This document shows, in pieces, positions 22,569 to 34,883 of a stretch of DNA of 61,933 bases. The position numbers and the translations under genes were made by a program. The stretch is from an uncultured Actinomycetes bacterium (GTDB lineage Bacteria > Actinomycetota > Actinomycetes > Nanopelagicales > Nanopelagicaceae): contig CAIUIT010000082.1 of the NCBI GenBank assembly GCA_903899375.1, positions 1 through 61,933 of the forward strand. Reading direction: 5' to 3'. The notes under the pieces were generated by a model that ran no database searches, had not been told where the DNA came from, and saw only the letters and a list, made by a program, of their open reading frames with translations. Within the stretch, counting starts at the first letter, position 1; each line of letters starts with the position of its first letter.

Positions 22569-22856
22569 ATGGGTCCCGGAGGAATTGCGACAATCATTGC
22601 GGCTTGTTCGCTATTGGTGATTGCCTTTGCCTTGGGCTATGCGGTCATCCGGGTCGGCAATTTGATAGACGAGGTCCAGAAGACCATCAAGAGCGTTAAT
22701 CGCATCGTGTCAACAGCGGAAAATTTCACAGAGAAAGTTACCGGTTCGATCACCTCATTGATTGAGAAGAACTCCGGCTTTCTCAAAGTGATTGGAACTC
22801 TCGTAGGGGCCTTCGCTGGTAAAAAATTCGGACGCGATGATCGCGAGCACGAGTAG
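22569..22856 (+). CDS. DUF948-like small membrane protein
   Basis: N-terminal TM plus VGNLIDEVQKTIKSVNRIVSTAENFTEKV; just upstream of alaS. Confidence 0.65.
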   Translation: MGPGGIATIIAACSLLVIAFALGYAVIRVGNLIDEVQKTIKSVNRIVSTAENFTEKVTGSITSLIEKNSGFLKVIGTLVGAFAGKKFGRDDREHE

Positions 22857-22859
22857 TCG

Positions 22860-25532
22860 GTGGAATCTGCAGAAATCAGAGCGCGTTGGCTGCGCTTCTT
22901 CGAGTCCGACAATGCCCTGGGGCTGAAACACACTGTCGTCCCTTCTGCCTCGTTGATTGCTGATGATCCAAATCTCCTCCTTGTAAATGCTGGAATGGTT
23001 CCTTTTAAGCCTTACTTCCTCGGCGAGGTAAAAGCTCCGTATGCGCGTGCTACATCTGTACAGAAGTGCGTACGCACCTTGGATATCGACGAGGTCGGCA
23101 AGACCACTCGACACGCCTCATTCTTTCAAATGTGTGGAAATTTCTCTTTTGGAGATTACTTCAAAGAGGGCGCAATTACGATGGCATGGGAACTTTTAAC
23201 TAAACCGATCAGCGATGGCGGTTTTGGCTTTCCAGAGGAGAAGCTCTGGGTCACCGTTTATCTCAATGACGATGAAGCAGCAGATATTTGGCATAAGAAG
23301 GTAGGCGTTCCTAAAGAGCGAATTCAGCGTCGTGGAATGGCAGATAACTTCTGGTCGATGGGCGTTGCTGGACCGTGCGGACCTTGCTCAGAGATTTATT
23401 ATGACCGTGGACCAGCGTATGGTCGCGAAGGTGGCCCGATAGCCGACGAGGATCGCTACCTTGAAGTCTGGAATCTCGTCTTCATGCAAAACATCCGTGC
23501 CGACGGCGGCTCTAAAGATGATTATCCAATTATTGGGGAACTTCCAGCTAAGAATATTGATACCGGTCTTGGGCTAGAGCGTACGGCTGCGTTGCTTCAG
23601 GGAGTCGAAAATATCTACGAAATTGATACCACGATGCAGATTCTCTCCAAGGCCTCCGAGCTTGCTGGCGTCACATATGGCAAAGATGCCAAGAGCGATG
23701 TTTCACTTCGAGTAGTCGCAGACCATGCCCGGACATCAATGATGCTCATAGGCGATGGAGTTTTGCCTGGAAATGAAGGCCGTGGCTATGTGCTGCGGCG
23801 AATGATGCGCCGAACTATTCGCAATATGCGAATTCTCGGGGCACCTGATCACAACTCTAAAGAGCTCTTAATGGCGGCAATTGGCGCTATGTCACCCCAG
23901 TATCCAGAGTTGCTGGACAAGAGCAGTCGCCTAATCGAAGTTACGCAAGCAGAAGAAGATTCATTCCTGTCGACGTTGAAAAGCGGAACGCAGATCTTTG
24001 ATTTAGCTTCGGTTGACGCAAAGAGTTCTAAGAGCGCCACATTAACCGGCGATACTGCTTTCAAGCTTCACGATACATATGGATTCCCTTTTGATCTGAC
24101 TCTAGAAATGGCATCTGAGACCGGCTTGAAAGTTGATGAAGAGGGCTTCCGTCGTCTCATGAAAGAACAGAAAGAGCGAGCTAAGGCAGATGCCAGGGCT
24201 AAAAAGAGCGGGCATACAGATCTCTCAGAGTATCGCAAGATTGTGGATGCAAAAGGCAAGACCGAATTTATTGGTTACCAACACCCCGAAGGTGAAGCGA
24301 ACGTTCGAGCGATTATGGTCGATGGCACCAGCGTCCACGAGGTTAACTCCGGTGATGTTGAAATCATTTTGGACCGAACTCCTTTTTACGCTGAAGGAGG
24401 AGGACAGCTTTCGGATGGCGGCATCCTGACTCTTGCAGATGGAACTCGCATCGAGATAGATGATGTCCAGGCACCCGTTCCCGGACTATACGTACACCGC
24501 GGAACTATTGTTTCTGGTTCCTTAAAAGTGGATCAGCAATTGTTTGCCCAGATTGATCAAGGACGACGCAAGGCTATATCTCGTGCCCATACTGCTACGC
24601 ATATGGTTCATAAGGCATTTCGAGAAGCCCTCGGTGAGAGCGCAACTCAAGCTGGTTCAGAGAATGCACCAGGACGTTTTAGGTTTGATTTCCCGGCAAA
24701 TGGTGCGGTGCCAGGCAGTGTTCTCAACGACGTTGAAGCACGCGTTAACTCACTTCTCATCGAGAATTTGGAAGTTACTGCCGAAGAGATGAGCCAGGCT
24801 AAGGCGCAGGAAATTGGCGCGATGGCTCTCTTTGGAGAAAAGTACGGCGATGTCGTACGAGTAGTGAGCGTTGGAGACTGGGCTAGAGAATTATGTGGCG
24901 GAACACACGTCCATTCTTCGGCTGAACTCGGTCTTGTTAAATTGCTTAACGAATCTTCAATTGGTGCAGGAGTTCGACGCGTTGAGGCGCTTGTCGGAGC
25001 CGATGCATTCTCCTATTTGGCTCGAGAACACCTGCTTCTCAATTCGCTCACCGAAATTATCAAAGGTGCGCGCGTTGAAGAATTGCCGGAACGTATCTCC
25101 GAACTCCTTAATAAAGTCAAAGTGATTGAAAAAGAGTTAGCCTCATTTAAATCTGCGCAGGCGATGTCTTCTATCAATGATCTGGCCAAGAACTTTGAGA
25201 ATATTGGTGGGTATAAAGTTCTCATCGCGCAGGTAGCCGATGGAATTTCGGGCGAAGACCTACGCTTGATGTCTTTGGATCTACGTAACAGAGATCCTCA
25301 TGCTGTTATTGGACTTCTCTCGGTTGTCGACGATCGAGTTGTGTTAGTAGCAGCCGTTGCACCTCAGGCGGCAGCCTCCGGGGCAAAAGCTGGTCAGCTG
25401 GTAAAGGCCGGTTCTGCACTTCTGGGAGGCGGTGGCGGCGGTAAAGATGATTACGCTCAAGGTGGCGGCAGCGATCTCACAAAAATTACGGCTGCAATTG
25501 CAGAGTTAAAGGCAGCGCTAGGTTCTAACTAG
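22860..25532 (+). CDS. alaS: Alanyl-tRNA synthetase (GTG start)
   Basis: [13 protein letters not shown]…[36 protein letters not shown]…; editing-domain [15 protein letters not shown]. Confidence 0.98.
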   Translation: MESAEIRARWLRFFESDNALGLKHTVVPSASLIADDPNLLLVNAGMVPFKPYFLGEVKAPYARATSVQKCVRTLDIDEVGKTTRHASFFQMCGNFSFGDYFKEGAITMAWELLTKPISDGGFGFPEEKLWVTVYLNDDEAADIWHKKVGVPKERIQRRGMADNFWSMGVAGPCGPCSEIYYDRGPAYGREGGPIADEDRYLEVWNLVFMQNIRADGGSKDDYPIIGELPAKNIDTGLGLERTAALLQGVENIYEIDTTMQILSKASELAGVTYGKDAKSDVSLRVVADHARTSMMLIGDGVLPGNEGRGYVLRRMMRRTIRNMRILGAPDHNSKELLMAAIGAMSPQYPELLDKSSRLIEVTQAEEDSFLSTLKSGTQIFDLASVDAKSSKSATLTGDTAFKLHDTYGFPFDLTLEMASETGLKVDEEGFRRLMKEQKERAKADARAKKSGHTDLSEYRKIVDAKGKTEFIGYQHPEGEANVRAIMVDGTSVHEVNSGDVEIILDRTPFYAEGGGQLSDGGILTLADGTRIEIDDVQAPVPGLYVHRGTIVSGSLKVDQQLFAQIDQGRRKAISRAHTATHMVHKAFREALGESATQAGSENAPGRFRFDFPANGAVPGSVLNDVEARVNSLLIENLEVTAEEMSQAKAQEIGAMALFGEKYGDVVRVVSVGDWARELCGGTHVHSSAELGLVKLLNESSIGAGVRRVEALVGADAFSYLAREHLLLNSLTEIIKGARVEELPERISELLNKVKVIEKELASFKSAQAMSSINDLAKNFENIGGYKVLIAQVADGISGEDLRLMSLDLRNRDPHAVIGLLSVVDDRVVLVAAVAPQAAASGAKAGQLVKAGSALLGGGGGGKDDYAQGGGSDLTKITAAIAELKAALGSN

Positions 25533-25535
25533 TCT

Positions 25536-25970
25536 ATGAAGACAGGCCGCCGATTAGCTTTTGATTACGGGCAGGTAAGAATTGGCGTTGCAGCTAGCGA
25601 TACCTCTGGCTTGATAGCTTCACCCATCGCAACCCTTTTGGCCACGGATACTGATCTCACCGGGCAACTCACTGCGTTGTTCACCGAGTATGAACCGATT
25701 TATATTGTCGTAGGAGAACCCAAACACCTTTCTGGAGCATCTAACCCATCTCTTGTAGCTGCTCATGAATTTGCTGATCTTTTGCGCACCCTTACCGATA
25801 TTCCGATTCACTTAGTCGATGAACGCCTCTCGACAATTTCTGCAGCTAAAAACTTGCGCATAACAGGGCACAACGCCAAGTCAAGCAAAGCCAAGATCGA
25901 TGCAATGGCAGCCGTTTCTATTTTAGAGAGCGCACTAGAGCGCGAACGTATAGCAGGCCACCTTGATTAG
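25536..25970 (+). CDS. ruvX: YqgF/RuvX Holliday junction resolvase-like protein
   Basis: RRLAFDYGQVRIGVAASD…VDERLSTISA. Confidence 0.92.
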   Translation: MKTGRRLAFDYGQVRIGVAASDTSGLIASPIATLLATDTDLTGQLTALFTEYEPIYIVVGEPKHLSGASNPSLVAAHEFADLLRTLTDIPIHLVDERLSTISAAKNLRITGHNAKSSKAKIDAMAAVSILESALERERIAGHLD

Positions 25971-26982
25971 GACGCGCAAGGAGCGAAATCTCATCTCTCT
26001 TTTCATTGGCCTTGTCTTGCTTCTCCTCTCGTTGGTTGCGCTACGAATCATGACCAATAGCGCAAACTCCGATTACCCCAAAGGAACCCCGGGCCCCCCT
26101 GTGCGTATAATTGTGACGCAAGGGGAGAGCGGAACAGCCATCGCCCAAGACCTCGCAACCCAGCATGTAGTTGCTAAAGCTGCCACCGTCATAACGAAGA
26201 TGATCAAGCGCAACATTGTTGGAATTGCTCCAGGGATTCATCTTATTGAGAGCGTTATTCCCAGCGATCAGGCTCTCATTGAGCTTTTAGATCAGAAGCG
26301 CATTGTCGATTCGATTTACGTCCTGCCTGGCTCCACTGAGTCGGATGTCCTAAAAGAACTTCACCTGATCACCTCGCTCACGCAGAAGGACGACCTCAAG
26401 ACGATTGCGCCCTATTATGCGAATCCACGTAATTCGCTGGAAGGGCAGATAGCTCCAGTTCAGTATTCATTCCAGCCTGGAACTAGTACGCATGAAGCGC
26501 TTACAAATATGCTCAAAAGTTTTGGGGATGAAGTTTCAGCAACAAAACTGAGCAGTGGTTACCAGCAATTCACGCCGTATCAAGTATTAACAGTTGCATC
26601 GATGATTCAAATCGAATCAGATCCAGCCGACAGCGGCGAAGTGGCACGCGTTATCTATAATCGTTTGAAGATCGGAATGCCCCTTCAGCTCAACTCTACG
26701 GTGCAATATGCGTTGGGATTGCGAGGACAGATTGGGCTGAGCATTAAAGCCACCCAAGTTGATTCCTCGTACAACACGTACTTGCATGTTGGATTGCCTC
26801 CGACGCCAATTTCAAACCCTTCAGTTACCTCGATCACAGCAGCGCTAAATCCCGTTCCGGGCGATTGGCTTTATTTCATCACAGTGAAGCCTCACGACAC
26901 CAGGTTCACTAATAGTTTCAGTACTTTCGAAACGTGGGTTGCGGTTTACAATCACAACGTGGCGATAGGTCTATTTAAATGA
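25963..26982 (+). CDS. mltG: Endolytic murein transglycosylase MltG
   Basis: N-terminal TM, VLTVASMIQIES, VARVIYNRLKIGMPLQLNSTVQYALG. Confidence 0.93.
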   Translation: MIRTRKERNLISLFIGLVLLLLSLVALRIMTNSANSDYPKGTPGPPVRIIVTQGESGTAIAQDLATQHVVAKAATVITKMIKRNIVGIAPGIHLIESVIPSDQALIELLDQKRIVDSIYVLPGSTESDVLKELHLITSLTQKDDLKTIAPYYANPRNSLEGQIAPVQYSFQPGTSTHEALTNMLKSFGDEVSATKLSSGYQQFTPYQVLTVASMIQIESDPADSGEVARVIYNRLKIGMPLQLNSTVQYALGLRGQIGLSIKATQVDSSYNTYLHVGLPPTPISNPSVTSITAALNPVPGDWLYFITVKPHDTRFTNSFSTFETWVAVYNHNVAIGLFK

Positions 26983-27785
26983 TCAAAGCAGCCGTCCTGG
27001 GTTCACCCATAAACCATAGTCTTTCTCCATTACTGCACAACGCCGCCTACGATTTTCTAGGAATACCTGGGAAATATGAAGCTATCGATCTGACTCCAGA
27101 AAATGCGCGCTCGTTCTTCATCGCAGCGCTGAAAGAGGATTGGACTGGTTTCTCTTTGACGATGCCGCTGAAAGAGACCGTCGTAGATGTTGGAGCTGAT
27201 CTGGGTTTTGATATTGATCCAATTGCGCTGCGTATGCGATCAGCCAATACCCTCTTTCGCAACGGTAATACTTTCGCGGCCTTATCAACAGACAGAACAG
27301 CCTTCGTGCACCTCCTTGCAGACATTAAGAAAGAGAAGGTGGCAATTATTGGCGGAGGAGGCACAGCGCGAGCGGCGCTCTGCGCCCTTGATGGTGTTGC
27401 CACCAGCATCGATTTCCTTCTCCGATCGCAGAATCGACGTGATCTTCTTTCTAGCCTTGGCCTTAAATCCCGTTTGAATTTCCATGCGATGGATTATTCA
27501 TTAGAAGGCTACGACTTGGTGATAGCGACTGTTCCTGTTGGCGCAAGTGATTTGATTGCGCATACCCTCGAATGTACGGTTCCAACGTTTTTCGAGGTTC
27601 TGTATAAGCCATACCCCACTCCGCTCTTGTCCAGAGCCCGCGCGTTGGGGAGTCGCACTATTGATGGTATGGATCTCTTGGTTGAACAGGCTATCGACCA
27701 GATCGCACTTTTCACTGGGGCGCTCTTTAATCGCGAAGAGTTACGCACTCATCTGCTCAAAGTGGGGCGATCTCACCTCGATTGA
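26979..27785 (+). CDS. aroE: Shikimate dehydrogenase
   Basis: AVLGSPINHSLSPLLHNAAY…; NAD(P) motif GGGGTARAA. Confidence 0.93.
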   Translation: MIKAAVLGSPINHSLSPLLHNAAYDFLGIPGKYEAIDLTPENARSFFIAALKEDWTGFSLTMPLKETVVDVGADLGFDIDPIALRMRSANTLFRNGNTFAALSTDRTAFVHLLADIKKEKVAIIGGGGTARAALCALDGVATSIDFLLRSQNRRDLLSSLGLKSRLNFHAMDYSLEGYDLVIATVPVGASDLIAHTLECTVPTFFEVLYKPYPTPLLSRARALGSRTIDGMDLLVEQAIDQIALFTGALFNREELRTHLLKVGRSHLD

Positions 27786-27831
27786 TGGTGTGATGAGGCG
27801 GCGATGGGCTCCTATCTGACACAATACGCAT

Positions 27832-29016
27832 ATGTTGAGATGGCTTACTGCAGGTGAATCCCACGGTCCCGCGCTCTCTGCGATTTTGGAGGGTCTACCG
27901 GCTCATGTCGAGATTACGACTGAGAAGATCGATAGTGATCTAAGGCGTCGTCGACTGGGATATGGCAGAGGAGCCAGACAGAACTTCGAAGCCGACCAAG
28001 TAACAATTCTCGGGGGAATACGTCACGGAGAGAGCCAAGGTGGCCCCATCGCTATTCAGGTTGGTAATTCTGAATGGCCAAAATGGGAGAAGGTCATGTC
28101 TGCCGATCCCGTTGCAGCGCAGGAGCTCGCCGCTTTAGCTCGCAACGCACCGCTCACTCGTCCTCGTCCTGGACATGCCGATTTAGTGGGTATGCAAAAA
28201 TATGATTTCAATGATGCCAGGCCAATTCTGGAAAGAGCAAGTGCCCGTGAAACCGCTGCGCGAGTTGCTCTTGGCGCGGTAGCTCGCGCATTCCTGGAGC
28301 AATCGGTCGGCGTGAAAATAATGAGCCACGTGCTGTCGATAGGGACAGCCGGTAGCCAAGAAGGTTCTCCGCTCCCTTCATATTACGATCGCGACCTAGT
28401 GGATGCAGATCCAGTTCGCTCCTTTGATCCAATCGCCAGCGCTGCCATGGTTGCTGAAATTGATGCTGCCCATGCAGCCGGAGACACATTGGGCGGAGTC
28501 ATAGAGGTCTTGGCCTTTGACCTACCTCCAGGCTTAGGCTCACATACGCATTGGGATCGTCGGTTAGATTCGCGACTTGCTGGCGCGATGATGGGGATTC
28601 AAGCCATCAAAGGCGTAGAGATCGGCGATGGTTTCACTACGGCAAAACGTCGCGGGTCGGTAGCTCATGACGAAATAGAGCGCGATGCCTCCGGGAAAAT
28701 TACCCGCCGTACTGATCGTGCTGGCGGTACAGAGGGCGGAATGTCTAACGGAGAGATTCTCAGAGTCCGAGCGGCAATGAAACCAATATCCACGGTTCCG
28801 CGTGCGTTAGACACGATCGATGTTGCGACCGGCGAACCTGCCAAAGCTATCAACCAACGTTCAGATGTATGTGCTGTTCCTGCTGCAGGAATTGTTGCGG
28901 AAGCGATGTGCGCCTTGGTGTTAGCTGATGCAGTTATTGAGAAATTTGGGGGAGATAGCGTGTCAGAGACACGTCGCAATTTCCTTTCATATATCCAAGC
29001 GCTTGAAATCAAGTAA
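27832..29016 (+). CDS. aroC: Chorismate synthase
   Basis: [24 protein letters not shown]…[17 protein letters not shown]. Confidence 0.98.
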   Translation: MLRWLTAGESHGPALSAILEGLPAHVEITTEKIDSDLRRRRLGYGRGARQNFEADQVTILGGIRHGESQGGPIAIQVGNSEWPKWEKVMSADPVAAQELAALARNAPLTRPRPGHADLVGMQKYDFNDARPILERASARETAARVALGAVARAFLEQSVGVKIMSHVLSIGTAGSQEGSPLPSYYDRDLVDADPVRSFDPIASAAMVAEIDAAHAAGDTLGGVIEVLAFDLPPGLGSHTHWDRRLDSRLAGAMMGIQAIKGVEIGDGFTTAKRRGSVAHDEIERDASGKITRRTDRAGGTEGGMSNGEILRVRAAMKPISTVPRALDTIDVATGEPAKAINQRSDVCAVPAAGIVAEAMCALVLADAVIEKFGGDSVSETRRNFLSYIQALEIK

Positions 29017-29532
29017 ATGCAACAAGCTATTCTTATAGGTCCGCCTGGCTCGGGGAAGAGCAGCGTCGGTAAGGCTCTCGCTCGCGAGATGGCAACTAGT
29101 TTTGTAGATACTGACTCCCTCATCGTCGAAGAGAAGGGCAAGAGTATTTCTGAGATCTTCGCGGAAGTCGGAGAAACTGGATTTCGGGAGATCGAACGAG
29201 AAATTGTGCTTAAAGCCCTGCAATCCAATGTCGGAGTTATCTCTCTGGGTGGAGGCTCAATTGTGGATAAAGAGGTACAGCAAAATTTGTCGAGTGGATC
29301 TGCCCAGGTCATTTACCTCAAGGTAGGTCTCTCCAATGTTCTCTCCCGCATAGGTGTTAAAGATGAGCGACCTTTAGTTTCGCAGGATCCCGAGAGCCAG
29401 TGGCTCAAGATCCTGCAAGATCGAGAGCCTATCTATAAGAAGTTGGCGACCATAGAGATCAGCTCGGATAATAAAAAGTCGCACGAAGTGGCTCGTGAGC
29501 TAGCTGCAATTATGGAGTTGCATCATGCATAG
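29017..29532 (+). CDS. aroK: Shikimate kinase
   Basis: LIGPPGSGKSSVGKALA…DTDSLIVEEKGKSISEIFAEVGETGFREIE. Confidence 0.96.
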   Translation: MQQAILIGPPGSGKSSVGKALAREMATSFVDTDSLIVEEKGKSISEIFAEVGETGFREIEREIVLKALQSNVGVISLGGGSIVDKEVQQNLSSGSAQVIYLKVGLSNVLSRIGVKDERPLVSQDPESQWLKILQDREPIYKKLATIEISSDNKKSHEVARELAAIMELHHA

Positions 29533-30583
29533 GATTTCAGTCGGCGCAGAGATCAATTATGAAGTGCTAATTGGTAGCGAATGGCGCCCCTTTGTTGATT
29601 CAATTTTTTCAGCGCACAAGAAGGTTTTGATAATCGCTCCTTCCTACATCGCAACATCTGCGAAGTTGCTAGCGCTCACTCAAAATTCGGATCACACCCT
29701 CTTCATCACTCCTGACGGCGAAGCACAAAAGGATTATTCGACCGCCCAGCGACTTTGGAATCTTCTTGGCGAGTCGGAGTTCGGAAGAAAAGATGCCATC
29801 GTCGGAATTGGTGGAGGAGCAACCACGGATCTCGCAGGATTTGTGGCATCGACGTGGTTACGTGGCATTGATTGGTACGCGATACCTACGACTCTCGCTG
29901 GCATGGTGGATGCGGCGGTCGGCGGAAAGACGGGAATCAACACTGGCTCTGGGAAAAATCTCGTTGGTTCTTTCTACTCTCCGAAATCTGTTTGCGCAGA
30001 TATCACGTGGTTAGAGACTCTCACCGACAGAGATTTCTCTGCCGGCCTGGCTGAAGTCATTAAGACGGGTTACATACGCGACCTCACCATATTGGACCAG
30101 CTCGAAACGATTAAATCTATCGGTGAGGCACGTGAGCAGGCTTTTGAACTCGTTGCTAAAAGCGTCGCGGTGAAAGCCACCGTCGTTTCTAGCGATTTTA
30201 AGGAGGGCAAACTCCGGGAAATTCTTAACTTCGGGCATACATTCGGCCATGCGATCGAGAAGAATTGTCAGTACGCATTGCGTCACGGCGAAGCGGTCTC
30301 TATTGGACTGCATTTCGCCGCACTTCTGAGCGAGGCTACTTTAGGGTTCGACCCCAATGAAACCGCACACCTCAAGAGATTATTGGAGAAGTTTCACCTT
30401 CCTACGATGCTCGACCCCCATGAACATAATTGGAGCGATCTCCTCGCTCTCATGAGTGGCGACAAGAAGAGCCGAGATGGACAAATTCGTTTTGTTGGAT
30501 TACGGGCACCTGGTGAACCGGATTGGATCGAAGCGGCGAGTGCTGACCTCCTGAAGGCGACCTATGAGAAGATAGTTCTATGA
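29525..30583 (+). CDS. aroB: 3-dehydroquinate synthase
   Basis: GIGGGATTDLAGFVASTWLRGIDWYAIPTTLAGMVDAAVGGKTGINTGSGKNLVGSF. Confidence 0.98.
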   Translation: MHRISVGAEINYEVLIGSEWRPFVDSIFSAHKKVLIIAPSYIATSAKLLALTQNSDHTLFITPDGEAQKDYSTAQRLWNLLGESEFGRKDAIVGIGGGATTDLAGFVASTWLRGIDWYAIPTTLAGMVDAAVGGKTGINTGSGKNLVGSFYSPKSVCADITWLETLTDRDFSAGLAEVIKTGYIRDLTILDQLETIKSIGEAREQAFELVAKSVAVKATVVSSDFKEGKLREILNFGHTFGHAIEKNCQYALRHGEAVSIGLHFAALLSEATLGFDPNETAHLKRLLEKFHLPTMLDPHEHNWSDLLALMSGDKKSRDGQIRFVGLRAPGEPDWIEAASADLLKATYEKIVL

Positions 30584-31017
30584 GCAAAGCAAAGGTTTTG
30601 GTACTTAATGGTCCCAATTTAGATCGCCTCGATCTCCGTGACTCGTCCATATACGGAACGATGAATTTCGATCAGCTCAGCTCATTCATTGGAGAGAGCG
30701 CAACCTCCCTTGGCCTTGAGGTTGAGGTTCGGCAGAGTAATTCTGAGTCCGAGATCATCACCTGGCTTCATGAGGCTGCAGATAATCGCAACCCCGTGAT
30801 TTTCAATCCGGCGGCTTTTACTCATTATTCATACGCTATTCGCGATGCAGCGGCGATGTTAACTGCGCCCCTCATAGAGGTTCACCTCAGTAATCCATTA
30901 GCGCGCGAGGAGTTTCGTCACACTTCAGTGATTTCAGGCGTCTCTCACGGGACAATCGGGGGTTTTGGCCCTGATTCCTACCGTTTAGCCCTGATCGCGA
31001 TGAAAGAGTTGATCTAA
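30580..31017 (+). CDS. aroQ: Type II 3-dehydroquinate dehydratase
   Basis: [12 protein letters not shown]…[15 protein letters not shown]…[18 protein letters not shown]. Confidence 0.96.
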   Translation: MSKAKVLVLNGPNLDRLDLRDSSIYGTMNFDQLSSFIGESATSLGLEVEVRQSNSESEIITWLHEAADNRNPVIFNPAAFTHYSYAIRDAAAMLTAPLIEVHLSNPLAREEFRHTSVISGVSHGTIGGFGPDSYRLALIAMKELI

Positions 31018-31037
31018 CCTTCAGGTATTCTGCCCCA

Positions 31038-31601
31038 ATGGCTACTACAAATGACCTTAAGAACGGCATGACCCTCGAGATTGAAAATAAGCTCTGGACC
31101 GTCGTTGAATTCCAGCATGTGAAGCCCGGTAAGGGTCCAGCTTTCGTGCGCACCAAACTCAAATTGGTCCCCGGCGGCAAAGTTGTGGAAAGAACCTTCA
31201 ACGCTGGAGTCAAAGTTGAAATAGCTCAAGTTGAGAAGCGCGATATGCAATATCTCTATCGCGACGGTGATGGTTTCATCTTTATGGATACGCAGAACTT
31301 TGATCAAATCACGATCAGCCCTGAGGTCGTTGGCGATGCCGCCGATTACATGCTCGAGAACGTTGAAGCGCTCGTTGCTGTACATGACGGGAACCCGCTT
31401 TACATCGATCTACCAGCTTCAGTGGAGTTGAAAATTACCTACACCGAGCCAGGCCTTCAAGGCGATCGTTCCTCGGGCGGTACCAAACCCGCTACGGTCG
31501 AAACAGGAATTCAAATTCAGGTTCCTCTCTTCATCAAGCAAGATGAGAAGGTTCTCGTTGATACTCGTAACGGTGCATACCTCGGTCGCGCCAATTCTTA
31601 A
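31038..31601 (+). CDS. efp: Elongation factor P
   Basis: [38 protein letters not shown]. Confidence 0.98.
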   Translation: MATTNDLKNGMTLEIENKLWTVVEFQHVKPGKGPAFVRTKLKLVPGGKVVERTFNAGVKVEIAQVEKRDMQYLYRDGDGFIFMDTQNFDQITISPEVVGDAADYMLENVEALVAVHDGNPLYIDLPASVELKITYTEPGLQGDRSSGGTKPATVETGIQIQVPLFIKQDEKVLVDTRNGAYLGRANS

Positions 31602-31615
31602 GGGCGGTTCTACAG

Positions 31616-32026
31616 ATGAGCGCTAGACGGAAGGCACGTAAGCGCGCACTCGATATTCTCTTTGAAGCAGATATGCGGGGAGTAGTTGCTTCGCAACTGC
31701 TCAACATGCGCCCCATCGATGAAATATCTGAATCAGATTACGTCCGGGCTCTCGTTCTGGGCGTGGCTGAACATAGCCTCAAGATAGATGAGATCATTCA
31801 TACCTATGCCGAAGGTTGGGATATGGACCGCATGCCGATCATTGATCGCAATCTTTTGCGGATCGCTCTCTTTGAGATCCTCTGGCTTAGCGAGTTAGAT
31901 GACAAGATTGCCGTTTCGGAGGCGGTCGAGATCGCTGGGGAACTATCCACAAAGGACTCCGCTGCCTACATCAATGGCGTCCTTGGCCGCGTAATCCTCC
32001 TCAAGTCGGTAATCTCACTCTCCTAG
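31616..32026 (+). CDS. nusB: Transcription antitermination factor NusB
   Basis: MSARRKARKRALDILFEADMRG…RNLLRIALFEILWL…INGVLGRV. Confidence 0.95.
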   Translation: MSARRKARKRALDILFEADMRGVVASQLLNMRPIDEISESDYVRALVLGVAEHSLKIDEIIHTYAEGWDMDRMPIIDRNLLRIALFEILWLSELDDKIAVSEAVEIAGELSTKDSAAYINGVLGRVILLKSVISLS

Positions 32027-32065
32027 TCGGGCTGATAGACTTCCCAAGCGGAACAAGCCGCATAT

Positions 32066-32097
32066 CCTTTAACTGACGTCCCGTGAGGCGGCAAAGG
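32066..32097 (+). promoter_or_regulatory. Candidate PyrR-binding hairpin in pyrR leader, overlapping the Shine-Dalgarno
   Basis: CCTTT-aactgacg-TCCCGTGAGG-cggc-AAAGG; loop close to the PyrR-binding consensus UCCNGNGAGGY; AAAGG is in the RBS of pyrR (ATG 32105). Confidence 0.65.
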
Positions 32098-32104
32098 AGA
32101 TTAG

Positions 32105-32626
32105 ATGAGTGTTGTACTAGAGCAGAGCGAGATTGATCGCTCCCTTCGACGAATTGCCCATGAAATAATCGAACGCAATCATGGCTTGCAATCAGTTGTT
32201 CTCCTTGGAATCCCAACGCGAGGCGTCACTTTGGCCCAACGCATTGGAACCTTCCTCGCTTCTATCGATGCGCAAGTTCCCGTCGGTGTTCTCGATATCA
32301 CTATGTTCCGCGATGATTTGCGGATGCGACCTCCAAAACCGTTGGTGCCAACACAGGTTCCCTCCGAAGGTCTAGATGGTAAAGACCTCATCCTCGTCGA
32401 TGATGTCCTTTTCTCAGGCAGGACGATCAGAGCCGCTCTGGATGCGATAGGTGAATTAGGTCGTCCAAAAACTGTGCAGGTTGCGGTACTCATCGACAGA
32501 GGACACCGTGAACTTCCAATCCGAGCCGACTACGTCGGGAAGAATATTCCAACCAATGCCCGCGAGAGCGTTCGAGTGCAACTTCGAGAGATTGATGGCA
32601 TCGACCAAGTAGAGCTGAGCGTTTGA
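32105..32626 (+). CDS. pyrR: Bifunctional pyr operon regulator / uracil phosphoribosyltransferase PyrR
   Basis: [32 protein letters not shown]. Confidence 0.97.
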   Translation: MSVVLEQSEIDRSLRRIAHEIIERNHGLQSVVLLGIPTRGVTLAQRIGTFLASIDAQVPVGVLDITMFRDDLRMRPPKPLVPTQVPSEGLDGKDLILVDDVLFSGRTIRAALDAIGELGRPKTVQVAVLIDRGHRELPIRADYVGKNIPTNARESVRVQLREIDGIDQVELSV

Positions 32627-33585
32627 TGCATTCGCCTCACCTGCTCTCTGTAAAGGATCTCAGCAAGAGTGAAGCGCTAGAAGTTTTAGATACCGCTCGC
32701 GAGCTTTCGCGCATTACCGATGGCGCTATAAAGAAACTTCCTACCTTACGTGGCCGCACTGTCGTCAATTTATTCTTTGAGGATTCGACTAGAACTCGCC
32801 TGAGCTTTGAAGCAGCAGCTAAGCGTCTTTCAGCTGAAGTGATCAACTTCTCTGCCAAAGGTTCCAGCGTAAGCAAGGGTGAATCTCTCAAAGATACCGC
32901 CCAAACCTTGGAAGCAATGGGCGCAGAGTTGATGATCATTCGCCACCCAACATCAGGATCCGCCCAACGCCTGGCCGAATCGGGTTGGGTTAACGCTCAT
33001 ATTGTTAATGCTGGCGATGGCATGCACGAACATCCCACTCAGGCCTTATTGGATGCATACACAATACGATCGCACTTCCCGGAACATGATCGCGACTTCA
33101 CAGGTTTGCGCATAGGAATTGTCGGGGACATTCTCCACTCCAGAGTTGCGCGCAGCAATGTCCTTCTCCTCACCGCCCTAGGGGCTCAAGTCGTTCTGAT
33201 TGGCCCACCAACCCTGATTCCCATTGGGGCGATTAGTTGGCCGGTTGATATTTCGTACAGTTTAGATGCCGAGATCGGAACGCTCGATGCGATCATGATG
33301 CTGCGGGTGCAAAGTGAGAGAATGACGGATGCTTTCTTTCCTACTGAACGCGAATATGCTCGAGATTTTGGCCTCGGAACGGAGCGGCTCAAAGCACTTA
33401 AGCGCAGCGCCATCATCATGCACCCAGGTCCGATGAATCGAGGGCTAGAAATTTCAGCTGCAAGTGCAGATTCTCCGCAGTCCGTGATTTTAGAGCAGGT
33501 AGCTAATGGAGTCCTGGTTCGGATGGCTATTCTCTATCTACTTATGGGTGGAACCCCAATTCCGACTGAGGGAGTTCTCGTATGA
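32623..33585 (+). CDS. pyrB: Aspartate carbamoyltransferase catalytic subunit
   Basis: [19 protein letters not shown]…[13 protein letters not shown]…HPGPMNRG. Confidence 0.98.
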   Translation: MMHSPHLLSVKDLSKSEALEVLDTARELSRITDGAIKKLPTLRGRTVVNLFFEDSTRTRLSFEAAAKRLSAEVINFSAKGSSVSKGESLKDTAQTLEAMGAELMIIRHPTSGSAQRLAESGWVNAHIVNAGDGMHEHPTQALLDAYTIRSHFPEHDRDFTGLRIGIVGDILHSRVARSNVLLLTALGAQVVLIGPPTLIPIGAISWPVDISYSLDAEIGTLDAIMMLRVQSERMTDAFFPTEREYARDFGLGTERLKALKRSAIIMHPGPMNRGLEISAASADSPQSVILEQVANGVLVRMAILYLLMGGTPIPTEGVLV

Positions 33586-34883
33586 GCGATTCTGATTTCC
33601 TGCTAAAAAACGTAGTAACGAGCGATGGAACTCCGATTGACCTCGAAGTCCGTGAACATCGCATAGCGCGTATAGGAAACACCCTCACCTCTGATTTACC
33701 TTCGATAGATGGCGATGGAGCTATGGTCTTGCCGGGCCTCGTTGATCTCCATACTCATTTGCGCGAGCCGGGTAAGGAAAATTCTGAGACAGTCCTCTCC
33801 GGGAGCCAGGCGGCCGTTAAGGGTGGCTATACGGCGCTCAGTGCGATGGCCAATACATCGCCAGTGGCGGACACCGCTGGCGTTGTTGAGCAGGTAGCTC
33901 GTCTCGGCAAGGAGGCTGGGCTATGTGATGTATTCCCAATTGGAGCGGTGACCGTTGGGCTAAAGGGGGAGTCACTCGCTGAACTCTCAGCGATGGCGCA
34001 ATCAGCAGCACGGGTTAGGATTTTTAGCGACGATGGAAATTGCATCAGCGATCCCCTCTTGATGAGACGCGCACTCGAATATGTAAAGGCATTTGGGGGA
34101 GTGATAGCGCAACATGCGCAAGACCCGCTGTTAACAGTGGGTTCTCAAATGAATGAAGGAGTTGTTTCAAGTCGACTTGGTCTCAAGGGTTGGCCCTCGG
34201 TTGCAGAAGAATCCATCATTGCCAGAGATATCTTGATGGCTCATTACGTCCAGAGCCGCTTGCATATTTGCCACCTCACAACGAAAGGCGGCGTCGAGTT
34301 AGTTCGCTGGGCGAAGGGGCAAGGAATCGCAGTAACTGCGGAGGTCACACCGCATCATCTTATGCTCACCGACGATTTAGCAGAGAGCTATGATCCGATT
34401 TACAAGGTAAATCCACCGCTTCGCACCAAAGTTGATGTGCAGGCCCTGCGCGAAGGTCTAGCTGATGGAACCATCGACATTGTGGCCACAGATCATGCCC
34501 CACACCCCGCGGAAGATAAAGATTGCGAATGGAGCGCCGCGGCTTTTGGAATGATTGGCCTCGAGACGGCTCTCTCTGTAGTTGCGAAAGCAATGATCGA
34601 ATCTGGCTTAATGGATTGGCAGACTCTGGCTCTTCGTATGTCAACGACCCCAGCATTGATTGGCGGCTACGAAGATCATGGCACCATAGAGGTAGGCAAG
34701 CCTGCCAACATCATTGTCGTGGATACATCTTCCACTTGGACGGTAGACCGCAATAAACTCTCTTCCCGGAGTTCCAATACTCCTTTTCACGATTTCACAC
34801 TTCCTGCACGTGTAACACATACCTTCTTTCGTGGAGTTCACGTACTGGGCAACGGTCAATTGACGGGACGCAAATATGAGTAA
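33582..34883 (+). CDS. pyrC: Dihydroorotase
   Basis: [17 protein letters not shown]…[12 protein letters not shown]. Confidence 0.97.
   Translation: MSDSDFLLKNVVTSDGTPIDLEVREHRIARIGNTLTSDLPSIDGDGAMVLPGLVDLHTHLREPGKENSETVLSGSQAAVKGGYTALSAMANTSPVADTAGVVEQVARLGKEAGLCDVFPIGAVTVGLKGESLAELSAMAQSAARVRIFSDDGNCISDPLLMRRALEYVKAFGGVIAQHAQDPLLTVGSQMNEGVVSSRLGLKGWPSVAEESIIARDILMAHYVQSRLHICHLTTKGGVELVRWAKGQGIAVTAEVTPHHLMLTDDLAESYDPIYKVNPPLRTKVDVQALREGLADGTIDIVATDHAPHPAEDKDCEWSAAAFGMIGLETALSVVAKAMIESGLMDWQTLALRMSTTPALIGGYEDHGTIEVGKPANIIVVDTSSTWTVDRNKLSSRSSNTPFHDFTLPARVTHTFFRGVHVLGNGQLTGRKYE

Noticed and set aside
25420-25470. Glycine-rich [15 protein letters not shown] tract in alaS
   Set aside because: Normal C-terminal feature of alanyl-tRNA synthetase.
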